The notes under the pieces were generated by a model, which worked only from the letters and a program-made list of their open reading frames with translations, ran no database searches and was not told the origin of the DNA. Positions 1 to 8,031 of a DNA stretch of 64,000 bases are shown piece after piece; within the stretch, counting starts at the first letter, position 1, and every line of letters starts with the position of its first letter. The DNA lies in NCBI RefSeq assembly GCF_007990525.1, contig NZ_AP019823.1, positions 2,108,001 to 2,172,000 of the forward strand. The letters are read 5' to 3'. This DNA is from Leptotrichia hofstadii. Lineage in GTDB: Bacteria; Fusobacteriota; Fusobacteriia; Fusobacteriales; Leptotrichiaceae. Both the position numbers and the translations under genes were made by a program.

Positions 1-1
1 A

Positions 2-166
2 TCCGACATTACTCCACTTGGAATCTCAAAAATAATCATTGAAAGGTTGAAAAAAGACTGCATTAGCACAATCTGCGACATTAACAAGCCTTTTTTTAGA
101 AAAAGTACAGTCAGAATGGAATGTGGCATTGTGGAAGCTAAAAATAGTAAAAAGGTGCTTATATAG
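2..166 (+). CDS. C-terminal fragment of an unrecognised protein (cut by window edge)
   Basis: An open frame enters from the left edge and stops at TAG at 164-166, giving the last 54 residues of a protein. The peptide begins SDITPLGISKIIIERLK and has two cysteines (contexts KDCIST and TICDI) and a basic C-terminal part. I do not recognise the family. It converges with the minus-strand fic gene. The frame could be accidental, but 54 codons without a stop and a balanced amino-acid composition in such AT-rich DNA favour a real coding end. No clear terminator follows. Confidence 0.4.
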   Translation, partial: SDITPLGISKIIIERLKKDCISTICDINKPFFRKSTVRMECGIVEAKNSKKVLI

Positions 167-224
167 TAAACTTTGGTATTTTTATCTATAAGATTCATTA
201 TTTTTCCCACCTTTCCAATCCATT

Positions 225-1259
225 TTATCTTTTAATAATTCTTTCCGATTTCCTGTATTTCTGATTTTTACTGTTAGGTTTGTCAGGAATTGTCCTTTCA
301 ATCAATTTTGCCTCTAAGGCAGGATTTAAATAATTTTTTCTAAAAGTAGGTTTATGTACTAAATTTAATCTTTCCATAATTTCTGCTGCTGATAAAACAT
401 TATTTCCAAGGACACTAAGTAATTTTTCGACTGGATTTTTATCCTGGTCGCTATCTTGATCGGTTACTTGGTCGTTATCTTGGTCGGTTATTTTTTCAGA
501 AGTTTTAATTTCTTTTAAACTGTCGTTTATAATTTTGAGCATAAACTCTACAAATATTGTACTCTCACCTTCTTTATCAGCTATTGCAAGAGTATCATAA
601 TATTTTTTCTGTTCTTTTTTTATCAATTCCTCTATTGGAAGCCAAAAAAATATTTTTTTCCATTTTCCAAGCAGTAAAGTATGCCACATTCTTCCAATAC
701 GACCATTTCCATCTGAAAATGGATGGATAAATTCAAATTCATAATGAAAAACAGCACTTTTAATCAATGGATGTACAGAAGAAGTTTTGTACCATGAAAT
801 TAAACTGCTTATATGCTTAGGCACTAAATCTGCTGGCGGAGCAATATGTACAACCTTTCTTCCAGCAAAAATACCAACCCCTTGAGAACGAAATTTACCA
901 TTTTCCTTAACCAGCCCATTCATCATCAATCTGTGAGCATTCAATAAATCCTTTACTAAAAATGGATTTAACTTAGTTAATAGTTCATATGCTTCATAAG
1001 CATTCTTTACTTCTTTTATTTCATTAGGATTTCCTAAAACTCTTTTTCCGTCCAATATAGCTGTAACTTGTTCCAGCGAGAGAGAATTATGTTCAATAGC
1101 AAGTGAAGAATGAATTGTTTTTATTCTGTTTTCTCTCCTTAAATGTGGATTTGAAATTTTTTCCTGAAAAATAGACATTCTTCCTATTTCTTCACTTATT
1201 TCACCTATTAATATTGTCATTTTTTCGGTTATTTGAAAAGGTGGCTTGTAATTATTCAA
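225..1259 (-). CDS. Fic family protein (probable AMPylase) with C-terminal winged helix
   Basis: This 344-residue protein carries the Fic signature HPFSDGNGRIGR at residues 179-190, whose His is the catalytic base and whose acidic and Asn/Arg residues bind metal and nucleotide phosphates. Fic enzymes transfer AMP, or occasionally other phosphate groups, from a nucleotide to Ser/Thr/Tyr hydroxyls of target proteins. Residues 51-58 (SSLAIEHN) match the N-terminal inhibitory-helix motif S/TxxxE(G/N) apart from His after the Glu, so the enzyme is probably self-inhibited. An Asp/Gln/Thr repeat linker (about residues 258-273) connects it to a C-terminal winged-helix-like domain. The TTG start is chosen because a perfect AGGAGG lies 9 nt upstream. 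The target is unknown, and no Doc/Phd-type antitoxin gene adjoins it. Confidence 0.9.
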   Translation of the reverse strand: MNNYKPPFQITEKMTILIGEISEEIGRMSIFQEKISNPHLRRENRIKTIHSSLAIEHNSLSLEQVTAILDGKRVLGNPNEIKEVKNAYEAYELLTKLNPFLVKDLLNAHRLMMNGLVKENGKFRSQGVGIFAGRKVVHIAPPADLVPKHISSLISWYKTSSVHPLIKSAVFHYEFEFIHPFSDGNGRIGRMWHTLLLGKWKKIFFWLPIEELIKKEQKKYYDTLAIADKEGESTIFVEFMLKIINDSLKEIKTSEKITDQDNDQVTDQDSDQDKNPVEKLLSVLGNNVLSAAEIMERLNLVHKPTFRKNYLNPALEAKLIERTIPDKPNSKNQKYRKSERIIKR

Positions 1260-1314
1260 TTTTAAATACCTCCTATTTTTCTAGAATTTTTTCCAATTAA
1301 ATTACAACAACAAA

Positions 1315-2079
1315 TTAAATCTTCTTACCCACAATATAAAATCTATGAATTCTTCCTTCCACTGCTCCATTTGACTCAATTATTTCCTGTACTTTATACA
1401 AATTGTCAAGATGGCTTTCGACTGAAAAATTTGGAAATTCCCATTCAATAATTTTTGCAAACCATACAAGAGCTCCTGTATCAAAAAACTTTATTGGTTG
1501 AAATGTTTCCCCACTTTCTAATATTTCAAATCCTTGTTCAGAAATTTCCTGCTGTTTAATATTGAGATAATGCTCAGCGTACGGTAAATCTTTATATTCA
1601 GGTAGTAACATTTCGACAAGTTCCCTATCATTTTCTGCCCCTACCTGCTGTGTAATAAAAATTCCATCTTTTTTCAAGACTCTTTTTAATTCTGTAACAT
1701 TATAAGCCCCATGCCGATTGGTAATTATGTCAAAATATTCATTTTCAAATGGGATTTTTTCATCTCCATCCGCTTCTTTAAAATCTATTCCCAATGGCAG
1801 CAATACTTTTTTACACAGTTCAACATTTGGCTGATAACCTTCGATTGCTGATGTGTTATGTTTTGGATGATTTAATGAAAGCAAAAACTCTCCACCGCCT
1901 GTTTCCATATCCAGCAATTTCATATTATTTTTCAGATACTTATTTATGACGGTTCTAAAATCCCAAGGTAAATTTTCCTCTTCTGAATAACGTCCATAAA
2001 TATGAGAAAAATCCCAGCCGTGTATATGTGCCATTTTTTCTTCTTTCAGCCACTCTTCTTTTAATTTATTTTTATCCAT
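1315..2079 (-). CDS. class I SAM-dependent methyltransferase
   Basis: The 254-residue protein has a Rossmann-type SAM site: motif I LLDMETGGGEFLL near residues 55-67, an acidic residue after the next strand (IEGYQPN), and a motif II/post-II stretch FDIITNRHGAYN. It should transfer a methyl group from SAM to an unidentified small molecule or macromolecule in the cytosol. The C-terminal part, with KFFDTGALVWF, resembles cytosolic methyltransferases annotated only as class I family members. The start ATG follows AAAGGAAATAT. It lies between fic and a membrane protein gene on the same strand with 22-55 bp gaps, so co-transcription is possible but says little about function. Confidence 0.75.
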   Translation of the reverse strand: MDKNKLKEEWLKEEKMAHIHGWDFSHIYGRYSEEENLPWDFRTVINKYLKNNMKLLDMETGGGEFLLSLNHPKHNTSAIEGYQPNVELCKKVLLPLGIDFKEADGDEKIPFENEYFDIITNRHGAYNVTELKRVLKKDGIFITQQVGAENDRELVEMLLPEYKDLPYAEHYLNIKQQEISEQGFEILESGETFQPIKFFDTGALVWFAKIIEWEFPNFSVESHLDNLYKVQEIIESNGAVEGRIHRFYIVGKKI

Positions 2080-2101
2080 ATATTTCCTTTTAATAAATTT
2101 T

Positions 2102-2791
2102 CTAAATAGTTTCCTTAAACATTATAATAAACACCGCAACCAGTAAAATACAGCAAGCAAGCAACGCTCCTATACCGTATATTTTTACTAAAACTACACA
2201 AAGCATTGCCCCTATAAAGAAAAATCCATCTAATCCCAAATATATCCAGAAATTCTGTAAATACGACTTGTTTTCTGTATTTATATATTTAAATAAGTTC
2301 TCCATTCCACTTCGTAAATTCCCAGTACACATTGTTGTCGCTCCTGCCAGTCCCCTAATTTTTCTAAATCCTTGATATTGAATTGCGGCAATAAACGACA
2401 TAATCATATTTACAACAATATTCCAATTTCCGCTTGGAATGAATGAAATAAAAAACATTATTATAACTTGGTAAAATATAACAATTTGCTGCCATCTAAA
2501 AATTCTATGTTTTTCAAATTTCACTCTAATAAATTCAGTAAATAATATTCCAAATGTGAAAACCAGAATAGGCATAAAATAATTAAAGGCTTTTCCAAAA
2601 TCTCCCCTTTGTAAATTTATAGCGAGATAAACAACATTTCCTGTCTGTGCATTAGCAAGCACCTTTCCACGCGTAACAAAAGTATATGCGTCCATAAATC
2701 CCCCAACCATGCACAACATCATTCCTAATCTAAATGTCTCTGGCGGATACTCCTCTCCATTAAAAAAAATCTTTTTTATTCTTTTACCCAT
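2102..2791 (-). CDS. YoaK/DUF1275 family membrane protein
   Basis: The predicted product is about 229 residues, largely hydrophobic, with six or so membrane segments and the family's early sequence GMMLCMVGGFMDAYTFVTRG followed by ANAQTGNVVYLAINL. These match the YoaK (DUF1275) family of inner-membrane proteins of unknown function. The ATG at 2791 is preferred to the GTG at 2806 because the GTG sits inside the ribosome binding site AAAGGAGTG, while the ATG is spaced normally from it. It is the first gene of a possible minus-strand run with the methyltransferase and fic genes. Substrate unknown. Confidence 0.85.
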   Translation of the reverse strand: MGKRIKKIFFNGEEYPPETFRLGMMLCMVGGFMDAYTFVTRGKVLANAQTGNVVYLAINLQRGDFGKAFNYFMPILVFTFGILFTEFIRVKFEKHRIFRWQQIVIFYQVIIMFFISFIPSGNWNIVVNMIMSFIAAIQYQGFRKIRGLAGATTMCTGNLRSGMENLFKYINTENKSYLQNFWIYLGLDGFFFIGAMLCVVLVKIYGIGALLACCILLVAVFIIMFKETI

Positions 2792-2875
2792 TTTAAAAAA
2801 CTTCACTCCTTTTTTATTTTTTTAAACTTTACATTTTTTATCCAATGATTTAATTTTTAATATTCATTAACAAAG

Positions 2876-3565
2876 TTATTTTTCTAAAACATCAAATTTA
2901 TAGCCAACTCCCCAAATTGTCTTAATATTCCATTTCTCATGCTTATAATTATCAAGTTTTGCACGAAGCCTTTTTATATGCGTATCGACAGTACGGCTTT
3001 CTCCAAAATAGTCAAATCCCCATATCAAGTCCAATAAATTTTCTCTTGTAAAAACTTTGTTCTGATTTGTTGCCAAAGTCCATAAAATCTCTATTTCTTT
3101 CTTAGTCAACGAAATTATTTCATCATTTATCTTTACCGTAAAATTATTCAAATCAATCTCAAGATTATCAAATGTGAAAATTTTTGCACTTTCATCATTT
3201 TTAGGTGTTATTCTACGTAAAATTGCATTTATTCTTGCAATTATTTCTCCTGGCGAGAAAGGTTTTACTATATAGTCATCTGCTCCTATTTCCAGTCCCA
3301 TTATTTTCTCATAATCCTCTCCACGTGCTGTAATCATTATAATTGGAACATTTGAAAAAGTACGCACTTGCCTGCATACATCAAAACCATCTTTTTTTGG
3401 CATCATTACATCCAAAAGTATTATATCAAACTCATTTTCTTCAATTTCCTTTAATGCCGTTTCCCCATCAAAAACAGTACTTACAGTAAAATTATTTTTT
3501 TTACAGTATTCTGACAGTATGGAAACAATTTGTTTATTATCGTCTGCGATTAATACTTTATACAT
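2876..3565 (-). CDS. OmpR/PhoB-type response regulator (no adjacent kinase)
   Basis: A DNA-binding response regulator of 229 residues. The receiver domain (about 1-115) has the acidic pair ADD at 7-9, the phospho-acceptor Asp52 in LLDVMMPKKDG, the Thr of the MITAR motif and Lys of IVKPF. The C-terminal winged helix (about 130-228) ends with TVDTHIKRLRAKL and IKTIWGVGYKF, typical of the OmpR subfamily. ATG at 3565 is chosen over GTG at 3577 because AGGA lies 5 nt before the ATG. No histidine kinase is adjacent: the downstream gene is a YoaK protein and the upstream divergent gene is ahpC. The divergent position makes ahpC a plausible but unproven target. Confidence 0.92.
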   Translation of the reverse strand: MYKVLIADDNKQIVSILSEYCKKNNFTVSTVFDGETALKEIEENEFDIILLDVMMPKKDGFDVCRQVRTFSNVPIIMITARGEDYEKIMGLEIGADDYIVKPFSPGEIIARINAILRRITPKNDESAKIFTFDNLEIDLNNFTVKINDEIISLTKKEIEILWTLATNQNKVFTRENLLDLIWGFDYFGESRTVDTHIKRLRAKLDNYKHEKWNIKTIWGVGYKFDVLEK

Positions 3566-3641
3566 ATTTATCCTCACTTTTTATTTTTATTCTTATAAAA
3601 TTTTATCATAATTTCTTTGAAATACAAACATTAAATTTTAT

Positions 3642-3669
3642 TTGACAAAATAATTTTTTATGGTATAAT
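3642..3669 (+). promoter_or_regulatory. sigma-70 promoter of the ahpC operon
   Basis: A perfect consensus pair is present: TTGACA at 3642-3647 and TATAAT at 3664-3669, separated by 16 bp. It lies 67 bp upstream of the ahpC start codon, and ahpC has AGGAGG at 3727-3732. This predicts very strong housekeeping transcription. No obvious PerR or OxyR operator could be identified by eye. Confidence 0.85.
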
Positions 3670-3736
3670 GTAATCAAGAAATATTTGTAATCATTTCAAA
3701 TTAAAAACAATAATATTATTAAATTAGGAGGAAGTT

Positions 3737-4303
3737 ATGTCGTTAATAGGAAAAAAAATTGAAAATTTTACAGCTCAAGCTTATCAAAACGAAGAATTTA
3801 AAGAAGTGAGCTTTGAAAAGGATATGTTAGGAAAATGGAATGTTTTCGTATTTTACCCAGCTGACTTTACATTTGTGTGTCCAACTGAATTGGAAGATTT
3901 AGAAGACCATAGAGAAGAATTGGAAAAATTAGGATTTAATGTTTATTCAGTAAGTACTGATACTCACTTTACTCACAAAGCATGGCACGATCACTCAGAA
4001 GCAATTGGAAAAGTTAAATATGCAATGATTGGAGATCCTACAAAAGCTATTTCAAGAGAATTTGAAGTATTAAACGAAGAAAGTGGACTTGCATTCAGAG
4101 GAACATTTATCGTAAATCCTGAAGGAAAAATTGCTGCTTACGAAGTAAACGATGAAGGAATCGGAAGAGATGCATCAGAATTAGTAAGAAGAGCAAAAGC
4201 TGCAAAATTCGTAGCCGATAACCCAGGATTAGTTTGTCCGGCAAAATGGAAAGAAGGAGAAGCTACTTTAAAACCAGGATTAGATTTAGTAGGTAAAATT
4301 TAA
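3737..4303 (+). CDS. ahpC: alkyl hydroperoxide peroxidase, 2-Cys peroxiredoxin
   Basis: AhpC reduces hydrogen peroxide, organic peroxides and peroxynitrite in the cytosol. The 188-residue length is standard. The peroxidatic Cys48 lies in DFTFVCPTE and the resolving Cys167 in GLVCPAKW, the typical 2-Cys pattern. A strong AGGAGG ribosome binding site precedes the ATG, and a consensus promoter lies just upstream. The next gene, 34 bp downstream, encodes only the disulfide-transfer N-terminal part of AhpF, so the pair forms an incomplete AhpCF system. For a strict or facultative anaerobe it is a main oxygen-defence enzyme. Confidence 0.97.
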   Translation: MSLIGKKIENFTAQAYQNEEFKEVSFEKDMLGKWNVFVFYPADFTFVCPTELEDLEDHREELEKLGFNVYSVSTDTHFTHKAWHDHSEAIGKVKYAMIGDPTKAISREFEVLNEESGLAFRGTFIVNPEGKIAAYEVNDEGIGRDASELVRRAKAAKFVADNPGLVCPAKWKEGEATLKPGLDLVGKI

Positions 4304-4337
4304 TAATTTTAAACTTAATAAATTAGAAGGAGGTAAA

Positions 4338-4970
4338 ATGGCTTTATTAGATAGTAATATTGTAGAACAGTTAAAAGGTTATTTTGATAAAATTAACGGT
4401 AACATTGAATTAGTCGCATTTTTGAATGATAGCGAAAAATCAGCTGAATTAGATAGCTTCTTACAAGAAGTTGATGCAATTTCTGGAAAAGTGAACTATG
4501 TAAAAAAATCATTTGACAATGATAAGGCTGACTTAGAAAAAGCAAACCTTACTCGTCCAACATCTTTTACAATTTTAAAAGATGGAGAAAATACAGGTAT
4601 TAATTTTTCAGGTATTCCTGGAGGACACGAATTTAATAGCTTTATTCTAGCAGTTTTGGGACTTGCAGGACTTGGGAAAAAACTGGAAGGAGAGCAGCTT
4701 TCAAAAGTTGAATCAGTTAATAAGCCTGTAAATATCGAAACGTTTGTTTCGTTATCTTGCACACATTGTCCAGATGTAGTTCAAGCATTAAATCTAATTT
4801 CAACAAATAATAAAAATATTACAGCAACAATGGTAGATAGTGCAGTATTTTTTGAAGAAGCAAAAGAAAAAGATATTCAGGCGGTACCAGTTGTATTTAT
4901 AAATGGAGAGCAAAAATCAGTTGGTGCAAAAACTATTGAAGAATTAATAAATCTTGTTGTTAATGCTTAG
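4338..4970 (+). CDS. stand-alone AhpF N-terminal-type protein (tandem thioredoxin fold)
   Basis: This 210-residue protein aligns by eye with the first ~200 residues of AhpF: two thioredoxin-like folds, the second with the redox motif CTHCPDVVQALN at 141-152, close to the AhpF sequence CHNCPDVVQALN. In AhpF this domain passes electrons from the FAD/NADH thioredoxin-reductase-like part to AhpC. Here the reductase part is absent; the gene ends in a normal stop followed by a terminator, with no sign of a frameshift. It is therefore probably a free electron carrier to AhpC that uses a separately encoded reductase. It forms an operon with ahpC (34 bp gap, AGAAGGAGG before the ATG). Confidence 0.85.
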   Translation: MALLDSNIVEQLKGYFDKINGNIELVAFLNDSEKSAELDSFLQEVDAISGKVNYVKKSFDNDKADLEKANLTRPTSFTILKDGENTGINFSGIPGGHEFNSFILAVLGLAGLGKKLEGEQLSKVESVNKPVNIETFVSLSCTHCPDVVQALNLISTNNKNITATMVDSAVFFEEAKEKDIQAVPVVFINGEQKSVGAKTIEELINLVVNA

Positions 4971-5047
4971 TAACCAAAATTATAAATAGAGAGAAAATTG
5001 ATTTATCTGAAAAGATGAGAGAAAAATAAAACTTGTGAATGAAGAAA

Positions 5048-5087
5048 AGAGAATATTTAGGGATTTACCCTTTATACTCTCTTTTTT
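5048..5087. terminator. intrinsic terminator, ahpC operon (possibly bidirectional)
   Basis: Arms AGAGAATAT (5048-5056) and ATACTCTCT (5074-5082) pair with one mismatch. A short inner GGG/CCC pairing strengthens the hairpin, and a T run follows on the plus strand. The A run on the left gives weak activity for the converging minus-strand gene that ends at 5090. Confidence 0.8.
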
Positions 5088-5089
5088 AT

Positions 5090-5770
5090 TTAAAATACTG
5101 ATTTTCTATTATAGTTTGTTACATCGCTGTTTAATTTTTCATATAATTCTTTAACAGTTGTCTCTTTATTTTGAATTGCTTTCAGTTCGTTATCAGTTAC
5201 TCCGATAAATTGTATAAATTCCACTTTTCCATTAACTGTATCAATTATTCCAGCTTTTTCATCAGGAATAGTAATAAATCCTGTAATATTTGACTTTTTA
5301 TTTACATCCATTCCTTCCGTCTGCCCTGTGTATAAATATTCATACGGTCTAAATATTTCTCCGCTAGAAAACGTCGCTCTTGCAATTGTTTGTAAAATTC
5401 CACAAATTCCCTTTAATTCAGCTTCCTCATCAGCATAATTATCTTTTTTTAATTTTAATGTAAACTCCATTCCATAACCGCTATATTCTGTATTTTCACT
5501 TACTTTTTCATGCAGTTCAGACAATCCATAAGTAACAAAGTGCCAATAATCTCCCCCATCATAAATACTAATACCATCCAAAGGATCATTTCCACCAAAT
5601 CTCCATTTTATCATTGCCGCATAATGCAATGGATTTTTCTGATCTGGATAAAGTCTGTTAAAAGTTTCTGTAATAGCATCCCAGCCATCTGTATTTATTT
5701 CTTCAGAAACTGTTTCAGCATCATTCTCTTTTTCATTTTCTTTCTTAAATAATTTGTCAAATAATCCCAT
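5090..5770 (-). CDS. suppressor-of-fused (SUFU) domain protein
   Basis: The 226-residue protein starts with a short charged region rich in Lys/Glu, followed by a domain matching the bacterial SUFU-like family: NPLHYAAMIKWRFGGNDPLDGIS, then DYWHFVTYGLSEL, then an acidic YGMEFTLKLKK strand and a late segment with GFITIPDE and VEFIQFIGVTDNELKAI. Bacterial members often occur as free-standing proteins or as immunity-type proteins near polymorphic toxins. No toxin gene is adjacent here. No signal peptide or membrane segment is visible, so it should be cytosolic. Molecular role unknown. The ATG follows AGGAGGAAATTTTT. Confidence 0.75.
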   Translation of the reverse strand: MGLFDKLFKKENEKENDAETVSEEINTDGWDAITETFNRLYPDQKNPLHYAAMIKWRFGGNDPLDGISIYDGGDYWHFVTYGLSELHEKVSENTEYSGYGMEFTLKLKKDNYADEEAELKGICGILQTIARATFSSGEIFRPYEYLYTGQTEGMDVNKKSNITGFITIPDEKAGIIDTVNGKVEFIQFIGVTDNELKAIQNKETTVKELYEKLNSDVTNYNRKSVF

Positions 5771-5811
5771 AAAAATTTCCTCCTAAGTATCATCATTGCT
5801 AATTAAAAAAA

Positions 5812-6762
5812 TTATTTTTTTCTAATTTTTCTGCTTTTTAAATTATTAATTTTATTTAAATTTTCTTCCACCTTGCTTCCATCTGGATTCATCTTTTTAT
5901 CTAAAAATATACTTTTATCTCTAAATCCGGTATCATAGCCCTTTGTTTCAAACCATTCTGTTTTAGCTGCTTCAGTCTGAGCATTTATCTCTTGTTTTGT
6001 CATTTTGTCTCCATTTTTTATTTTAAAGTACATTTCCGGATCAACTCTGTTTATAAGTCCTTTTCCTCTCATTTCAAAGGCTATCTCAAAATGCAGATGA
6101 GGAGCATGTGTTCCGCTTGCATTTCCAGTTGTACCTGATTTAGCTATTACTTGCCCAGCCTTCACTGTATCTCCGATTTTTACATTCACTTCACTTAAAT
6201 GGCAATATCTAATGTATTTTACTTGCATTGTATTAGGGTCATAATTTGGGCTGTATGCCCATTCTCTTGCACTTTCTTTAGGTTTGTAATTTTTTCTTTT
6301 TATTTTTTCAAGTTCCTTTGGATCGACTTCCAAGTAGAAATTTAATCCATATCCAGTTTTATCCACATACATATCCACAATTTTACCATCCAGCACAGCA
6401 TAAACATCTGACCCTGGCAATGCAAAAATATCAATTCCTTGATGTCCTCTCGCTCCGTTACTTCGAGTAAGTCCAAATTTAGCCCAGTCAGGGTAAACTT
6501 CGCCACGAAAATTATAATAAGTAACTTGCGGGTTTTTTATCGGATCGATTCTAAAAATATTATCTTCTTCATCTCCATTCACGACATTACCTTTAGAATT
6601 AATATTTCTCCCATTAAAAATTATTCCTAAAATTATAATTCCCAAAATTAATAAAGCTGTTATTCCAAAAATAGTACCTTTTTTCCTGCCAGATTTGAAA
6701 TTTTCCTTTTCTTCTTTTTTTTCATCCAAAATCTCATCTACATTTTTATTTTCATTTTCCAT
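5812..6762 (-). CDS. M23 (LytM-type) metallopeptidase, membrane-anchored
   Basis: About 316 residues. The N-terminus is charged and followed by one membrane anchor (near residues 30-55: FGITALLILGIIILGIIF). The C-terminal half is a lysostaphin-type peptidase domain with the zinc and catalytic motifs GHQGIDIFA (HxxxD) and HAPHLHFEI (HxH). It should cut peptidoglycan cross-links in the periplasm, or, if degenerate, activate amidases; the ligands look intact. The start is uncertain: an in-frame TTG nine bases upstream (6771) is possible, and the nearest Shine-Dalgarno-like sequence lies unusually far away. It is transcribed with coaBC and cysS upstream, separated by short gaps. Confidence 0.88.
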   Translation of the reverse strand: MENENKNVDEILDEKKEEKENFKSGRKKGTIFGITALLILGIIILGIIFNGRNINSKGNVVNGDEEDNIFRIDPIKNPQVTYYNFRGEVYPDWAKFGLTRSNGARGHQGIDIFALPGSDVYAVLDGKIVDMYVDKTGYGLNFYLEVDPKELEKIKRKNYKPKESAREWAYSPNYDPNTMQVKYIRYCHLSEVNVKIGDTVKAGQVIAKSGTTGNASGTHAPHLHFEIAFEMRGKGLINRVDPEMYFKIKNGDKMTKQEINAQTEAAKTEWFETKGYDTGFRDKSIFLDKKMNPDGSKVEENLNKINNLKSRKIRKK

Positions 6763-6801
6763 AATAATCAATTTGCTAAATTTGAATAGCCTCTCCTTCT
6801 T

Positions 6802-8007
6802 TTATTTATTTTCCAATTCACAAACAACTTCACTCAAAATATCATAAGCTAGCTCTATCTTACTTTTCTGACTAATTTCCACCGAAGTCCTATCTTTTTT
6901 AATAATCTCAATCACATTTTCATCACTGCCCATTACAGACGCATTATTTGCCACTATAATATCCAAATTTTTCTTTTCCAGCTTTTTCAAGGCATTTTCC
7001 TTTATATTGTTAGTTTCTGCGGCAAATCCAACTAATAGCTGTTTTTCCTTCTTCTTGCTCATCTCTAGTAAAATATCAGGATTTCTAACCAATTCTATAA
7101 CAAAATCTGAATCTGATTTCTTTATTTTTTCCTTTTTGTATTCCTTTGGTCTGTAATCAGCAACTGCCGCACAAGCTATGAAAATGTCAGTATTTTTAAA
7201 ATACTCATCCACTTTCTCATGCATTTCCGACGCCGATTCTACAGAAATAAAGTTTTCAAGCCCATTCGGAACTTTCAAATCCGTAGGCCCGCTAATTAAC
7301 GTTACTTCTGCTCCCATATCAGCCGCCGCCTGAGCAATTGAATATCCCATTTTTCCGCTTGAATTATTTGACAAATATCTGACTGGATCAATATTTTCCT
7401 TTGTTCGCCCACTTGTTATAAGAATTTTTTTACCTTTCAAGGCTGTATCAAAATTCTCAAATTTTGAAAAAATACTGTATCTTCCTATTTCATCGACAAT
7501 ATCTTCTGGCTCGCTCATTCTCCCCTTCGCACTGTAATTGCAGGCAAGCAGTCCTTCTTCTGCATCAATAAACCTATACCCAAAAGATTTTAGCTTATTA
7601 ATATTTTCTTTTAAAATCGGATTTTCATACATATTCACATTCATTGCCAAAGCAAAAAATACTGGCTTTCTTACCGAAACAGCAGAAAGGATTGTCGTAA
7701 GCATATCGTCTGCAATCCCGTTTGCCACCTTTCCAATTATATTATAAGTCGCAGGTGCAATCAAAACCATATCTGCCCAATCCGCAAGTGAAATATGCTC
7801 CACTTCATAATGCGGATTGCTGTCCCACATATCCACATAAATCCTATTTCTTGATAAAGTTTCAAGAGTCAAAGGTCCAATGATTTTTGTAGCATTTTTA
7901 GTCATCACAACTTTCACATTATATCCTTTCTTTTTCAAAAGCGATACAATCCCAGCCGATTTATATGCCGCAATTCCCCCTGTAACTCCTACTAAAATAT
8001 TTTTCAT
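6802..8007 (-). CDS. coaBC: bifunctional phosphopantothenoylcysteine decarboxylase / phosphopantothenate-cysteine ligase
   Basis: CoaBC carries out two successive steps of coenzyme A synthesis: CTP-dependent joining of cysteine to 4'-phosphopantothenate, then FMN-dependent decarboxylation. The 401 residues match the usual fused length. The N-terminal flavoprotein half begins ILVGVTGGIAAYKS and includes ALAMNVNMYENP and the active-site flap ACNYSAKGRMSEP. The C-terminal ligase half begins with KILITSGRTKENIDPVRYLSN and contains SSGKMGYSIA and the VGFAAET segment. It lies between cysS upstream and the M23 peptidase downstream with about 25-40 bp gaps, suggesting a single transcript. Confidence 0.95.
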   Translation of the reverse strand: MKNILVGVTGGIAAYKSAGIVSLLKKKGYNVKVVMTKNATKIIGPLTLETLSRNRIYVDMWDSNPHYEVEHISLADWADMVLIAPATYNIIGKVANGIADDMLTTILSAVSVRKPVFFALAMNVNMYENPILKENINKLKSFGYRFIDAEEGLLACNYSAKGRMSEPEDIVDEIGRYSIFSKFENFDTALKGKKILITSGRTKENIDPVRYLSNNSSGKMGYSIAQAAADMGAEVTLISGPTDLKVPNGLENFISVESASEMHEKVDEYFKNTDIFIACAAVADYRPKEYKKEKIKKSDSDFVIELVRNPDILLEMSKKKEKQLLVGFAAETNNIKENALKKLEKKNLDIIVANNASVMGSDENVIEIIKKDRTSVEISQKSKIELAYDILSEVVCELENK

Positions 8008-8031
8008 TTTTCCCTCTTCTTAAATCAAAAA

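Noticed and set aside
4496-4762. Minus-strand 88-codon frame inside the AhpF-like gene
   Set aside because: It is antisense to a clearly coding gene with CTHC motif and has no start signals.
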